DNA of 45,219 nucleotides from Priapulus caudatus. Lineage: Eukaryota > Priapulida > Priapulimorpha > Priapulimorphida > Priapulidae. This document shows positions 1 through 12,861 of this stretch, one piece after another. The notes under the pieces are model-generated. The model ran no database searches. It saw only the letters and a list, made by a program, of their open reading frames with translations, and was not told where the DNA came from. The translations under genes were made by a program, and so were the position numbers. The DNA is taken from positions 299,890 to 345,108 of the forward strand of contig NW_014577125.1 of NCBI RefSeq assembly GCF_000485595.1, given 5' to 3'. How positions within the stretch are numbered: the stretch's first letter is position 1; each line of letters begins with the position of its first letter.

Positions 1-95
1 CTCACACGGAGGTATATACCAGTATGTGATCTCACACGAGGGTATATACCAGTATGTGGTCTCACACGGAGGTATATACCAGTATGTGATCTCAC
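1..95. repeat. 30-bp minisatellite, three units plus a fragment
   Basis: Unit CTCACACGGAGGTATATACC followed by AGTATGTGAT occurs at 1-30, 31-60 and 61-90 with two or three substitutions, then decays at CTCACGCAGG. It may extend left of the window. It lies in GAPVD1 intron 4, just downstream of the exon 4 donor. Confidence 0.9.
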
Positions 96-120
96 GCAGG
101 GGCGTCACGGCCATACGAAC

Positions 121-229
121 CTTATAGATTGTGCTGAAGGCGCAGGATCCGCGCCGCAGTAGACGACGCGGATCATCGGCCTTTGCAAGCTGTAGCTCCA
201 TCAACCACTTGAGCATTTCCAGTACATAC
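121..229 (-). CDS. GAPVD1: GAPVD1 coding exon 4
   Basis: The acceptor TTTTGCGCAG is followed by G completing Arg, then 36 codons (YVLEMLKWLMELQLAKADDP, RRLLRRGSCAFSTIYK). The donor is GTTCGT, phase 0. The following exon is outside the window. Confidence 0.92.
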
Positions 230-2881
230 CTGCGCAAAACAGCACAACATGAGTGTAACGTTTACTGTTCTATATTTCTGGATTTAACCACCAACACAGA
301 TTTGGCTTTACTGCTGTTTATTTACGCGCCATAATAAGAGCCTCCTTTTCAATACATCATCTGGTACAACAACTCCATCTAATGAGTGTAATTATGATCA
401 ATTGAAACACTATAATATGGATGGGTTATACACTACAATGACAGCCATTACAATGTAAGGAAGCAGCAGCAGCAGCAGCCAGCCTTTGACCAGGAATGGT
501 GTCCGTCACAAGCAGAATTACTGCCCGGTCAATCTGCTGATTTAATTGTTTAATTACACGATTGTCAACGAGCTAAGACCTGCATGTCACCTTCACCTGT
601 GTTTCTATTAACTAACAGATAAACTCAGACAGTAATACACAATAGCTAAAATCACACTGTGCTCAATGGACGGACATTAAAAACCTTTGCAAAACACTCG
701 GATATGACCTGCTATGGTAAGTGACGCCCTCACCAATGAGTTTTAGCGTTTCTCAAGTTTATTATAAAATGCCTTTTTTCTTTTGTTTCAGCTCAGTGTG
801 GAGCATATATTAGGGTGTGTGAGTTTGAACCAAGGCAACTGTGTTACTTTGATTTCTTGTGACAGGTTTTGCCTAGCAAAGCTACTCTTTTTACGGATTG
901 AGCTTGTTAACTGAAGATAATGTACTACGATGATGGAATAAAAGCCTTTACCGTTCATCCTCAGGCAGGACACTGTTACTGTAGACGGCTGACATTATAA
1001 TATATGCTACATTCTGCATTTCCTCCTGATTAAGAGTCTCGCCATGGACAAGACATGTTGCTGCCAGTTTAGCATTCTCCCTAAATGCCTTCAAAAAGTC
1101 ACCTAAGAAAATAAGGAGACAATAAGTAATGACTAAATGATATACTAACATAATTATAAACAATTCAATGATGAAATGTTTCAAGACGTTCACCAATGAA
1201 ATTCAAATCATGTGGTAAATAAAAGTAAGAATCTATTCACTTGTGCTATATATATTGTGCCATAGTGGCTAGCATACACAAAATAGGTTAGACTGCTCTG
1301 ACTGAACTTTACACCAAAACTTCCTTACCTTTGCAAAACTATTGAAATTACAGGTTTCAACGTCACCCGACTTTCAAAACTACTCAGATATACATAGTTA
1401 TAACGAGCCTTCACACTATCTTTGCTATTGCACAAAGTCAGTTAACTTCAAGGACCAATCCCATTCTGGTACATACATTCAACCCTTCAAAATTAACTCG
1501 TAGGTTGGTGCGAGAATGCGTACAGAAATCCCCTCCTCTAGCAGGATTACCATATGTAGATTCATGAAATCCAAGCTGTTTGTAGCCGTCGATAAACTGA
1601 ACGCTATCGAGGGCATTGACGACGCTGTAACACTGTGATGGGTTCAGCTTGGCTAGGATCAGCCGCTCTAGAATCAACTTCTGCTGACTCGTCACCCAGG
1701 CAACATGAAACATCTTCTCTCCAGACTTGCTAACCTGGTGTTGTTAACAAGTAGATCAATGCACGAGTGGTAGCATATAGATCACGTCACTGTAAATTGT
1801 TCCTTTTATATATCAGTGCTGCAACAACATTTACCAGCTCACATTTTAAATCACCACATCTAGGTTATATCGAATATATCCCAGTGGTTACATTATATAT
1901 ATTGCTAGGCTGAACATGTTAAAGGCATAATAGGCCCATTGAGTGTAACCACGCTGGCCACGGACTAAACATGGAAATGGAGTAAAACACACGTACTAAT
2001 CACGGACGCACATGGACAGCCCTGACAAAAAGTTCCTTATCAGCAAGCGGTTCCGATGTTTATAAGAAAATCACTGATTGATAGCATTGCGTATGGCCAA
2101 AAGCCATGCATGCAAAAATGTGTCGGCGGTGCACTAAATCTGTATCACCACCCGCCTGCGGCCGGCACGCGGTTTGATAAACTGTTCGTAACAGACTGAT
2201 TTCTTGGACTGCGGATTCAATTCGACATTTCTTAGTAACGACCAGCAGTGATATTGGACAAACTAATATGCATTTGTATGTAAGGTTATGCACTTATTAA
2301 CGCTCATAGGGTCTATGTCCCCCAGGGTACTGCCCGGAACGTATCCCTGGTAACACTATTGAAATGCGTTAAGCAAGGGTTAGGCTAGGGCTTAGGGTTA
2401 GGGTAGGGAGTAGAAGCGCGTAGAGCGACTCCCTAAAGACTCGTTAGTGAGTAGGCAGGTACGGTCCGGCGCATATTAGATAGTACCAGGGTACGTTCCG
2501 GCAGTACCCTGGGGGACATAGACCCTCTCAGCCTTATTAACTACACAAGGTGCCAGTTACTCTAGCATTCGTCAACATTGCATAATCAATGGGCCTAGTT
2601 TGCCTTTAAATGACGTACACTTCCACTAAAGCTTGTGTTTCTGTCATTCCAACATGCTCTAGATGAATATGTACTTAAATTACATGTGTGTGATTTTTTT
2701 TATACATGATGCACATGTTGTATATATCTTAATTCATTATTCCCCAGATTATACAATGATGTACATGAACTCAACCAACCTCTTCATAGAGCTGCTGTAG
2801 ATGGTAGCGCTCAGAAGTAACAAAGAGATGTTCTTGCTTCAACTGCCGAGCAAGTTCCAACAGCTCTTCCTGCCACTGCAT
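121..2881 (-). CDS. GAPVD1: GAPVD1 (RAP6) orthologue, 5' coding part, four exons, truncated by window edge
   Basis: GAPVD1 family proteins carry an N-terminal RasGAP-like domain and a C-terminal VPS9 (Rab5 GEF) domain and act in endocytosis. The window holds the N-terminal part only. Exons on the minus strand are 2881-2780 (34 codons), 1734-1551, 1102-952 and 229-121. Intron phases agree throughout (0, 1, 2, then 0 at the last donor) and all sites are GT-AG. The joined protein reads MQWQEELLELARQL..., then ...FIDGYKQLGFHESTYG..., ...GETLNQEEMQNV... and ...DDPRRLLRRGSCAFS. These align in order with my recollection of human GAPVD1 (VDGYKQLGFQETAYG, GEKLNQENTQSV, DNPRRLLRRGTCAFS). About 180 residues are present of a protein of well over 1,000 in vertebrates; the rest lies left of the window. 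Identity is confident; the exact start Met is likely because it lies just past an acceptor and at the family N-terminus. Confidence 0.93.
230..951 (-). other. GAPVD1: GAPVD1 intron 3
   Basis: No exon was recognised. It contains a short AGC/CAG run (about 462-482) and otherwise AT-rich unique-looking sequence. Confidence 0.8.
952..1102 (-). CDS. GAPVD1: GAPVD1 coding exon 3
   Basis: The acceptor TTTTCTTAG supplies GT to complete the split Gly codon. The exon then encodes DFLKAFRENAKLAATCLVHG and GETLNQEEMQNVAYIIMSAV, ending ...LPEDE plus CG, with donor GTAAAG (phase 2). It matches the FLSRLRENPRLIASSLVAGE region of the human protein. Confidence 0.93.
1551..1734 (-). CDS. GAPVD1: GAPVD1 coding exon 2
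   Basis: The acceptor AACACCAG is followed by 61 codons plus one base (phase 1), and the donor is GTAATC. It encodes VSKSGEKMFHVAWVTSQQ and ends FIDGYKQLGFHESTY plus the first base of Gly. The aromatic/Trp and DGYKQLGF stretch is the strongest family signature in the gene. Confidence 0.93.
2302..2532. mobile_element. Telomere-repeat MITE, copy 1 (in GAPVD1 intron 1)
   Basis: The ends are GCTCATAGGGTCTATGTCCC and its inverse (rc GCTGAGAGGGTCTATG). The flanks duplicate CTTATTAAC exactly (2293-2301 and 2533-2541), a 9-bp target site duplication. The interior holds subterminal palindromic GGTAC/CCGG modules and a TTAGGG-like run (GGCTTAGGGTTAGGGTAGGG, about 2389-2408). There is no coding capacity, so it is a non-autonomous DNA transposon. 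Confidence 0.9.
2780..2881 (-). CDS. GAPVD1: GAPVD1 coding exon 1
   Basis: Thirty-four codons beginning at the ATG 2881-2879 and ending in GAG before the donor GTTGGT (phase 0). The sequence LARQLKQEHLFVTSER corresponds to the human N-terminus LAHHLKQERLYVNSEK. An acceptor (AACAACAG, ending at 2889) lies 7 bases 5' of the ATG, so there is probably an upstream non-coding exon. Confidence 0.9.
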
Positions 2882-5849
2882 TGTGATCCTGTTGTTTCTA
2901 ACTTGTGTTCGTAAACATTACATACAATCAGTAAATTCAAAGGCAAAAATATGTAAAACAGAATGTAAACTCTTGCTAGCATTAATAATGTTTTTCATGC
3001 TCATAGCAAGTTCCATGATGTGATGTGAAATGGGAGACACCATAAATTCATTGTACAGTGCACAATATAAGCAAAGAAATCAAGTCGGATCAAAACTGAT
3101 CACTGATCCACATCACAAATTATTGACCTAGCGGTCAAGAAATCGAGACTCCGTACCAAGGCAAAAAAACATGCCCATAGAAATAGGTTCGCGACACACA
3201 CTCGGTAGCAAAGGAGTAAAATGTAGAGAGCTCTTGAGAACATTGGCAGAAGGAATCAAATAAAATTGCATGTGTCGTTTGTGAAAATTCTACGCCTAAT
3301 TTATATAGTGTTTTGCGTACCCCTTTAGGCTTTAGTTTAAATAGTTAATATTATAATAAATCAAGTCAAAATGAAAATGAACCATTCTAAAATTGGACAG
3401 TTTATTTCCGTGATTAAATGACCTGTCAGTACACGTTTGTACCCATTTTGGAATTGACATACATATAACCAACAACTCTGCGGTTGAACAAATGCATGTT
3501 CTCGACGCTTGTTAAATGTATTATGTAATGAAAGGGAGGCACCTTCATTCACCCACCTACACGTCTACAGTACTCAGTAGCACTAGCAGTGACAAATGTT
3601 AGAATATCGCTAGCCATTTATCTTTCTCGGCATATATCATGGCACTATTTATTAATACGATTATAGCTAGTAAGTAACTACCTAATGCATTACCAATTTC
3701 CCACCGTATGTTTCACACGGCACATAAATGAAATAATATCAATGCATGAATAGAAAATGCAAATTTTTGCTGGCGGCAGCCATGTTTTTTGTGTTTGTGG
3801 AAGGTGCTGCCACCAAGCGGCGACCATAGATATCTGCACACCGGCGACGGCATGCTTTGACCTTTGAAGTCACGCGAAGATTGCATTTTTATTACAGTGA
3901 TTATCTGTGACTCTCACTAGCAGTTGTGAGCAATATGGTCGAGACCATCTGCGTTAGAAAACTGCAGAAATATTAATATATATATATATAAGTGAACTTC
4001 CACTAACTTACTTTCATTACTAATATTACTAATATTACTTTCATTGATGGAATTTCTAAAAAAACTCGTTTTACCATAATGAAACGAGATGCTGCCCAGA
4101 CATCCTGCGACAATCGGCCTCTCTTCAAGTATATGACAACACATGACCACCTAGCTACTAACAGAGGGAACGGGTTGCATGGTCCATTTCGAATGTTCCC
4201 ATATCTACATGGAATTTAATTCGCGCGGTTCCCAGATAATTAAAACACCACGCTTCCCACGTACACCACGTTCACCACGTACACCACGTTTTCCCGCGTT
4301 GCGGAAATAACTGCCTCAACCCTCTAACCAACCAATCGTAGGATTAGGAAATACGTCTTCTTAAGATGTGCCGTTTGGTAACTAAACATTGTATTTGATT
4401 CGAAGTCGCATACACGCACATTACGTGTATGACCTACCCAGATACCCACTTACGCAGACGCACCCGTGCGCGAAGCAACCCTATTTTCTAATTAGTATAT
4501 GTTTGTTATTTTAAGCTATTTTTGTCTCCTAGATTCTGCGCTGCTTTTAAGGAGACTAATTGTGAGCCTTCAGTTTGGTTACTGGAAAGGACGACAACCC
4601 CCCCCCCATCTGTAATCTGTGTATGAATGCATGAGAAGGTGATGAGGGATGCAGTTTACCTAAAAAAATATCCGAGAACATGATTGAGCCTAGAACGTTT
4701 AGATGCGCATTTATTCCTAGAAAGACTCGTGTAGAAGGATTTCAATGTCTATAAAATTATTAGGCTTACGTACAGCGTTAGTACTAACATTTACTATCAA
4801 AAGTGTATGTATAATCAGAAATGGGTCGAATGAATAATGGCACGATATATAAAAACTGTATTTCCGAAGCAGAATTTCTCAGACGTGAATCGCGATTTAC
4901 GATACAATACTAATATTAGATTGTATACGCATATCGCGATCCACGATTCGGAAATATAATCTTTATACGTTGTATATATTGTCTAATACATATACTGTTG
5001 ATGAGAATCGCAGATGTATGGTAGCTGAGCAAAAAGAAAAACGAATTCTTCCAGATAGATGCACCGATAGGAACAACTAGAGTATTCATTTATTTTCTGA
5101 AATTGAGGCCGTTCTAGAAGATGGAGGCAGCCTGGGCAGGTATAGGGCCTACACTCAAAAACAATTTCAAATTGAACTAACTGAACTTGAATAAAAAAAC
5201 TGAATTCAGCAACACAAGAGGTGTGATATATTCATTGTTATTCCACAACCGCATTGCAGTTTGGACTATTTATTTATGTGAGATTTGTTACTGTGCCGTA
5301 CTGGCTCATTGGGTAGTTAGAAGATGCGCCATGTATGTGTTAGATTGTATTTTCTGACATTCCCTGCTACCATTGAATTTCATCTTACAGAAACGAAGCG
5401 CTGATATGATTTTAGCGCTTGTGCTCGTGTATTACTGCTAAACTGCTCGACGATTTACAACAGTACAACTCACTGCAATGTGCGCCAAATGTGTTTGTCG
5501 AATTATTTCTGAATAGGCCAGGAGCGCATATTAAAACCGCGATGGTTTTTAAAGCTATAAGCGAACTGGTGACTACAATGAATATGACTATAAATTGGCG
5601 ATGTCGCAACCAAACCAAAACGTACGGCGCGTGCCTGCTGGGTGGTGCCTAATGATGGAAATCTGTTGTGCCTAGGAAAATGCGCCTTTGTTTATTTTTC
5701 AGGTCTTCTTCAAGTTCTCCCTTCTATGCCTGCAGTGGAAATGTCAATGTGAATACATAAGAAAAGCGTTTACACATAAAGATCACATTTGCACCCGCTT
5801 ACGCACACGTAGATGGAGATTTAAATTAATAAACATATACGCACGTCTG

Positions 5850-5879
5850 TCATTTATTTATTTATTTATTTATTTATAT
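5850..5879. repeat. (TTTA)n microsatellite
   Basis: Six or more uninterrupted TTTA units. Confidence 0.9.
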
Positions 5880-6011
5880 GAAATATTATACTTATCAGTT
5901 GTTAATAATCATTCTGGATAAACAAAACAGGGGATGTACAAGACAGCGTCATGTATATGCAATGCCTTTCAATCTGTAACACGTGATAACGAAATCTCAA
6001 TATTTCCAAGA

Positions 6012-6043
6012 GCATATTAAGAATTTCTTAATACGCTCTTGAT
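6012..6043. repeat. Short hairpin
   Basis: AAGAGCATATTAAGAA is followed directly by TTCTTAATACGCTCTT, giving 15 of 16 pairs with no spacer. Confidence 0.75.
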
Positions 6044-9000
6044 ATTTCTCATTACATTCAATCAGCGTACCACAAACTCATTAATTAATCATTTAATCAT
6101 TAATAAGGTCATTGTTTTCCCACGCAAGGACTTTACATATATATGGAGATTACTGCCGAAATTAACTTCATATGACTGCTTATAGAATGTAGTCATTCTA
6201 TACCGTACATCCTTCACTAGTAAGTTTATTAACTGCGACAGAAATTACTATCATAAACACATCGTCAGAAGACCAACGATTCATTCACTCTTTCTGCCAA
6301 GCGAGGCAAACATGACGGTGCGCGTTTCACACAATCAACACCAGTCGTTAGTACGCCTGTTTTACGCAACGAACCCGTCGAAACAAAACGAAATTTTGAA
6401 TTAACTGTTGAATTAAATTTTCCAGCATCGCACCGACATTTACTGGTTTGCAGCATGTAAAAGATGCGGCTTTGGGGACATTGTGGATAACGAGAGGTGA
6501 ATCGAAAAGATGGAAGGGAATTCAAAACGAACACGTTTTATTTTACTGACGGAAGAGCGAATAAAAACTTCTAAGTGTGACACCTGCGCGAGATTAAACA
6601 GAAAGCATTACTAACAAATTGCAACATGGCGTCACTAGATTGTGATAGAATCAGTTCTGCAGACCCTGGCAGCGCCATAGTCTACTATATACCGACGATA
6701 TTTGACTATATGTCGGCGTAGAACGTCATGCGACCAGTTTTTTTTTTCGTAAACAACTCACATTTTATAACATAGACAGCACACATGCACCCTCACATCT
6801 ACCATTGCCTGTTACTAAATTTCAGCGACATTGCCGACCTTGAATAAATATACTATTGACGACACGACTAAATTTAACGCACGAAATGTTCAATAATCAC
6901 AGGTATCCACAGTTACAGCAACCAATGATGACATGTTCCACATAAGCAATTTCCCATGGTTACAGTACGTGTTGATGAAATACCCAACAGTTATAGGTTT
7001 TAACAATTACCATACACGTTCAACAATTGTAAATAGTGCATGACACAACATATAGAACACCAGGCGGTGTCACACAATGCTACCTGCAAGAAAAATCAAC
7101 GTCTCGTAATTTTCGGTTTCGCAATCAATGTAAGACCATAAACTCAATCTATGGCCATTTACGTAGCCATTTACGTAGCCATTTCCACGATATATCACAC
7201 ATGCTATATATCCGTATACGTGAGTATACATATATATATTAATTTACACACTCACGCAGGCACGCACGCACGCCCGTACGCACACATATACATACAGATA
7301 TTCTGCACATTTCACGTGTCGGTATAACGGAAAACCACGAATTGTCTGTGCTAATTGACTGATACAATCTGAAATCATATGTATGCTCACAAGTAAGTAA
7401 TCAGCGACTGCATACTACTAGTAGTACCCGCAGTTAACACGCACGACAAACTTCAATGTTACACTGAGGCCAAGCAATAGCCAGATTGATGCTATGCAAA
7501 TGTGCGACACAACACAACTTAGGCCTGAACAATGAACATGCAACTGACCATAAACAATGAGTGCCACTGGCTCAGTGAGAAATTACGAGTGACAATAATG
7601 ACATTGACCAGCAACCTCGGCAAGCCCCCCCCCCCTCATCCACCGAAACACTTAGATAGATTAAAGAAGCCCGACATCTCACAGAAAACATCTTTGCTAG
7701 GAAAATTTTGATTAGCCGCAATATCAAGGCAGCAGTTAGATTCTTTGCACACCGAGACAAATACACAGTGAACACGCTTACGCCCCTCTCTTGTTCTGTG
7801 TGTGATCAGGGCGACCTCAAATATGGAATCCCTTGAAGTAGTGACAGAACGGTGATTGTATTGGTGGCGTTACTTAGGTGCCACTGTCGTTTTGGCCGGC
7901 GTTTCATCGTCCCCTTTAGCGCTCGTCACCGCCCAAACTATGCACGAAAAAATAAATTGGTCAAAACTGCAACGTAGTCGGGTAACAAAACGTATGGATT
8001 AAAAATAAGATGTGGCTGGTGTAAATCGCAATGAGGATGACTCCTATGGGAAGATAGGTTTCGATGCACTTCTCGTGTGTGTGAACACTGACATGCGAGA
8101 GTACAGAATGGGCTTCACTCACTGTTAGGGATACATGTGACAAGCAAACAGATAGAATGTAACAAACACTGATAGCAGCAGGTAGTACAAACAATGACAG
8201 ACATTTAATCCACCGATCGCTAAAGTTCTGCATACATCGAAAGCTGAGGAACACAAACGACATCCGAGTCAATTACTTGGTTCTAGACACAGGTAATAGT
8301 GAACAATTTTACACATGCACGATACACACTTATATGTGTACTAGTAACATATATATGTAGACGCGCGTGTGTCTGCGCATAAGCACGTGAGTACAAACGC
8401 ATGTATGTATACACACATATTGTTTTTAATTTATGTCATTACATAATACAGAACTGCTGTCTGCATTAAATATTTACAACAAACAATGCTACCTGTACAT
8501 TCTTCTCATCTAATTATCCACGTATATCTAGCAAGACTAGCGTTCATAAACATTAACAACAACTAAGACACCCTACCTCCGTTTTATTAGCGTAGTATTT
8601 TACCTTGTGTTGTTCATTTGTTCATAACAGCAAAACAAAACACATAGGGAACCAACCTTTGAGTTACATACACTAGCCCAAAAATTTTCTTTGCATATAG
8701 AACATTGACAAGTAACCCCTTCGTCTCATAACTGTAAAATACTACACAGTTCGTTGGTAACAACAGCTGCAGGGGTAAGTAACGCGTATATGCTCGCTGA
8801 GTTCACTCTGCATGTTAGCAAGCTCTGCAAGGTAAAATATCACCCAATTAATTATGTCACTGAGAATGCTTCACTCCAGCATGTCTGGTGGAATGCGGCT
8901 GTTTGAACTCCAACCTGGGACCAATAATCGGGGCGTGCGTAAATCAAACTCGAACAAAGAAGCCAAAGGTCGAGCCATCTGACTGTTAGCTATAATAGCT

Positions 9001-9237
9001 TCTGTCAGCAAGCTTGTGCACTATTAGCCAACTACTATACATAATATACAGGGCATGAAATTAGCCAAAATGTGAACAGGCCATGATTTACTTCTTAGTA
9101 GTCACCAAGTAAAAACTAGTCAGGAAATTGGTAAATATTGTTGATATAAAGGCAAGATAGGCAAAATTTTGAATAGGCCAAGTGGACTGATTATATGGAG
9201 GGAGTTTGAACCGGCAGTTTAGGGGGTTGAACCGGCG

Positions 9238-11535
9238 CTAATAGCGAAAATTTCGTGGACTGCATATGTGATGACACGGGTGAAACATTTGTCTACACCA
9301 TTCAGGCACAGCACTCATTAAATCCAAGCAACTATGCTCAGCTAACCAGGCACTAAATATCAGATGACTTCTAAGATATTGAAATCTTAAAAAGAGTAAA
9401 AGGCTTGTCCAAGCACGGCTTTTACGAGTACCACATTTCAGGTAACAGAAATCAGAGTTCATTCTCAAGCAATGTTATATCCACATCTGCGGATTGTGCA
9501 TATGAATGAAAACGGCTACAGAAAGGAGTTTCAGTGAGTCTCACACTAACTCACATTTTCAAATTGTTCCTACATCCTTCTATATCTATATCTATATCTA
9601 TATCCTCCTATCTATATCTCTAGGTCTGTCACACATGCACATCAACGAGATTCCTAAGCTTATCAACTTTGTAACAATTAAGCATTTTCCATGGCACACC
9701 TGCTTTGCACTTTGTGACCCTTGAACTAAAAAAAACCTTCAGGGAACGTAGACAATACCGTCACAACTATATATTCGATTACAATACAACAGAAGTAAGT
9801 GGACAGGACATGTCACACTTCTATGGCCTTATCCCAATTTAAATCATTTCAAATAGATCATTTAAAGGCACATAATACAGGGCCATAGCTCTTGTCACAG
9901 TAATATTCTAATTTCTAAAAGATACAGAATACACTACATAATACGGGAGCCAGGTATCTGTGCTGCCATCTCTTGAATAAATTGCAAAGCACTAGCATAT
10001 ATTGTAGTGATACCAATTAAGTAACCCTGAATTTACAAGACTATGATGACAATGGAAATATGCTTGAAGGTGACAGCTAACTTATTCCAAACTTGGCTGA
10101 AGCCACAGCGAGACATCCGGCTGGCTTTATGCATACTTTGTGGCTATCCAGACTGTAGCACAGAAGCATTAAGGAAAAAGAGAATGTGTTAGACCAACAT
10201 AGACCGCACGCATGGGACACGAACTTTGAGTTCCAAACATTTAATGCTCGAAGGAGTAATGACAAAAAACAAACTTGCTAATCACATGCGTGCTCGCTTA
10301 GTAGCTGTGGTCCGAACAAGTGTAGTAGATAGTGCACAGCATTAGTCTGATAGAAAAAATGTAGCCTATAGATAATTAATACAAAATTTATGTGGTAATT
10401 AACGTAAAATCGGTAGCAGTTGGGCAATGTAAAGATGTCTGTTCACATGCTCCTGTTTAGATGGTCCTGTTAAATACGTATGGTAATGGAAACTAAAGCT
10501 AGGTAATACCACCTTACCTGCCATAATAATGCTAAAAACCAAACCATATCGAGATAAAACTCCATTCTCCAATACACTAGCAGATGTGTGTAGCATTGTC
10601 ATGCAGCTAAACTGCATATAGATCAATAAACCAGATGCCCATTGTCAGAAACATGATAAAGTAATGTAAATACTATGATAACACTAACGATTAATGTTAA
10701 AATGTTAAGAGAATAGCATTGACAGAAATGGATCGCAGCTATGAGAACAAGTGCCGCATAGCGACAGCGCTCATTTAACGTCTCTGCGCGTGGACTCTTG
10801 GTGGAGTGTGGGATTCTCAGTAAACCCTGTTAGTCCCAAATGTGTTCACATACACGCCGAAACAGTGGAATGCACAGGGATGGTATCAGGAACCTTTCTC
10901 AAAGAATGTTCGTTGGGATCGCTTATGAAGTTGCCACGAGATGGCGCGTACGTTTAAGTGTCTTCAGATTGAAGATGGAAGCTCCCATCATATGTAGTAG
11001 CAACAAACTATCTGCAAGACAGAATAGGTAAGCACTCATCCATTTACCTACGCGCAAGCCTACAGCTGCGCAATAGAGAGCGCACCTGCAACCAATTAAG
11101 GCAAAACTCCACAGTGACCACAACACATGCACTGCGGAGTAGCACTGGCAGTGGCATACGTTACATGTAACATACTGACACTACAGAATGCCATATAAAT
11201 TATACGATTTAAGGAGCATAACCTTCTTTAACCAATTTAGCTTTTGAAATTTCACTGTGACATTGTAGGCCTCATACATCAGCGGCATGTATATGATCTT
11301 ATAGCAAACCCGGCAGTCAAATTCTTTCTAACAGACAGTCAACAAAATCCATGTTTAATACCCTCCTCTTGAGGGTCAAAAGGTTATCTGACACTTACTC
11401 TTCGCATGTCAGCAAGAAAGTAGAGTTCATGGTCCTTTCAATAATGCCATAAAATGCTAGGTACCGCTGAAACAAAAAAGTTTTTTCAATCGCTCCGTCA
11501 GACCATGTCCTCAGAAAATGTCTAAAATCTGCCCT
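9238..11535. other. Non-coding stretch
   Basis: Only short chance frames were seen. A TATATC microsatellite lies at about 9581-9617. No gene recognised. Confidence 0.5.
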
Positions 11536-11542
11536 GTGCCCA

Positions 11543-11890
11543 TGACCTTTGACCTGTGACCTCCAATTTCGGCACAGTGATGGTTTTCCTACCATGATGC
11601 TATACACCGACTATCACGAGCTAGTCGAGCCGTTTAGATTTGTGCCGGCAATTCTGCATTTCCTCCCTATACCTTAAGTTAAGGAAGTGAATGTTCCCCC
11701 TTCTTTTACACCTCTTGACCTTTGACCTTTGATTCCCCAGCTTCGACAGCCCAACTCGTTTTGACGATCCCCCCCAACGACCCGAATATCGTGACCGTAC
11801 GTCGAGCGGTTAAGATTTGTGCCCAACTGTTGACGGACGACCGGACGGACGGACGGACGGACGATCAAGCGATTCTACAAGCTGCATCTG
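11543..11890. repeat. Tandem pair of about 175-bp units carrying DR1 nuclear-receptor half-sites and a (GGAC)n tail
   Basis: Unit 1 starts with TGACCTTTGACCTGTGACCT (11543-11562), three half-sites each one base apart. Unit 2 starts with TGACCTTTGACCT (11716-11728). Each is followed downstream by GTCGAGC-G-TT-AGATTTGTGCC (11624 and 11801), so the spacing is conserved at 173-177 bp. Unit 2 ends in GGAC repeats (about 11838-11862). This looks like a dispersed repeat rather than a gene. Nuclear receptor binding is inference from the motif only. Confidence 0.7.
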
Positions 11891-12213
11891 ACTATGTCAG
11901 ATGAGCTAAAAATACGATAACAGATACATGACAATTTACTGTCACACGGCTGCCGATTGGATGTATCATTGATTTGATTAATAAGAATTGATCACAAAAC
12001 TCTAATTTACATATATTTATTGTACATGATCAGAATATATGCATATATTATGATAGTTAATAGCGTGTGAATAATAACCGATGAAATTGCATGACCACGT
12101 TTTCATTCGTGTATGGTCATGTTGTTTTTTATCATTTTACAATTATACACGATTAACCCTCATAGTATGCATACATTCCTCTCACGCACAATAAATGTAT
12201 GTTAAACTAAGTT

Positions 12214-12327
12214 TTGTGATTGATTCTCATCTAATAGCGATCTAATTGCTATTGCGACAGCGATTGCTATAGAGATTGCTATAGCGATCTAATTGCATCT
12301 AATTGTGATTGATTCTCATCTAATAGG
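12214..12327. repeat. Direct repeat flanking an ATTGCTATAGCGAT-rich tract
   Basis: GTGATTGATTCTCATCTAAT occurs at about 12215 and 12305. Between the copies are iterated ATTGCTATAG and CGATCTAATT words. Confidence 0.75.
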
Positions 12328-12338
12328 CACCCTCATAC

Positions 12339-12861
12339 ATGGTTCATACAGGACTGAAAAATTTTTCAAGGACTTTTCAAGGACTTTTCAAGGACATTTT
12401 ATCAGAAATTCAAGGACATTTTATCAGACATTTTATCGGAATTCATACACAGAACAAAACATACCTGGATTAATTTAATAACCCCATTCTTAATCACTGT
12501 CACCTCTAAAACTTACCTGGATCACATTAACAAACCCGTCTAAATACTGTCACTTCTACAACATACCTTGATTTACTGACTGATTTTAGTGACTTACTGT
12601 AATTTGTGATCATCATTTAACTATCTATCGTGTCTATAGCTTTTTAAGCTCATTTAACGCAATTTTTATTGAGGTTTGCACCTTATTGATGGTACAAAAT
12701 TTCTTTTTATTACAGGCAAGGATTCTTTCTAAAAATTAAAGAACATTTTCATGAAATTTAAGGACTTTTCAAGCACAAAATCAACATTTACTAAATTTAA
12801 TTGAGTACTTTTCAAAGACTCCCCTCAAATTCAAGGACTTTTCAAGGACTGTGCGAACCAG
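12339..12861. mobile_element. hAT-like non-autonomous element with TTCAAGGACTTTTCAAGGAC ends
   Basis: The left end CATGGTTCATACAGGACTG and the right end (rc CTGGTTCGCACAGTCCTTG) form an imperfect terminal inverted repeat. Both ends carry repeated AAGGACTTTTC words. The interior is AT-rich without coding capacity. From memory, this end sequence resembles hAT-type repeats of many animals. No clear target duplication was seen. Confidence 0.55.

Larger units (their letters stand above)
2889..9237. other. Non-coding stretch between GAPVD1 and VAMP, left part
   Basis: No exon of a family I recognise was found on either strand. The open frames here are short (mostly below 105 codons), lack family motifs and are AT-biased. 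Visible items are (TA)n at about 3970-3990, a TTTA run at 5850-5879, an imperfect foldback at about 4860-4970, a hairpin at 6012-6043, G/C homopolymers at about 4598 and 7626, and CACG/CGCA repeats at about 7253-7290. The GAPVD1 promoter and 5' UTR exon probably lie in 2889-4400, but I cannot place them. Confidence 0.5.

Noticed and set aside
131-334. Plus-strand 67-codon frame
   Set aside because: Antisense shadow of GAPVD1 exon 4, which has the family match and splice sites on the minus strand.
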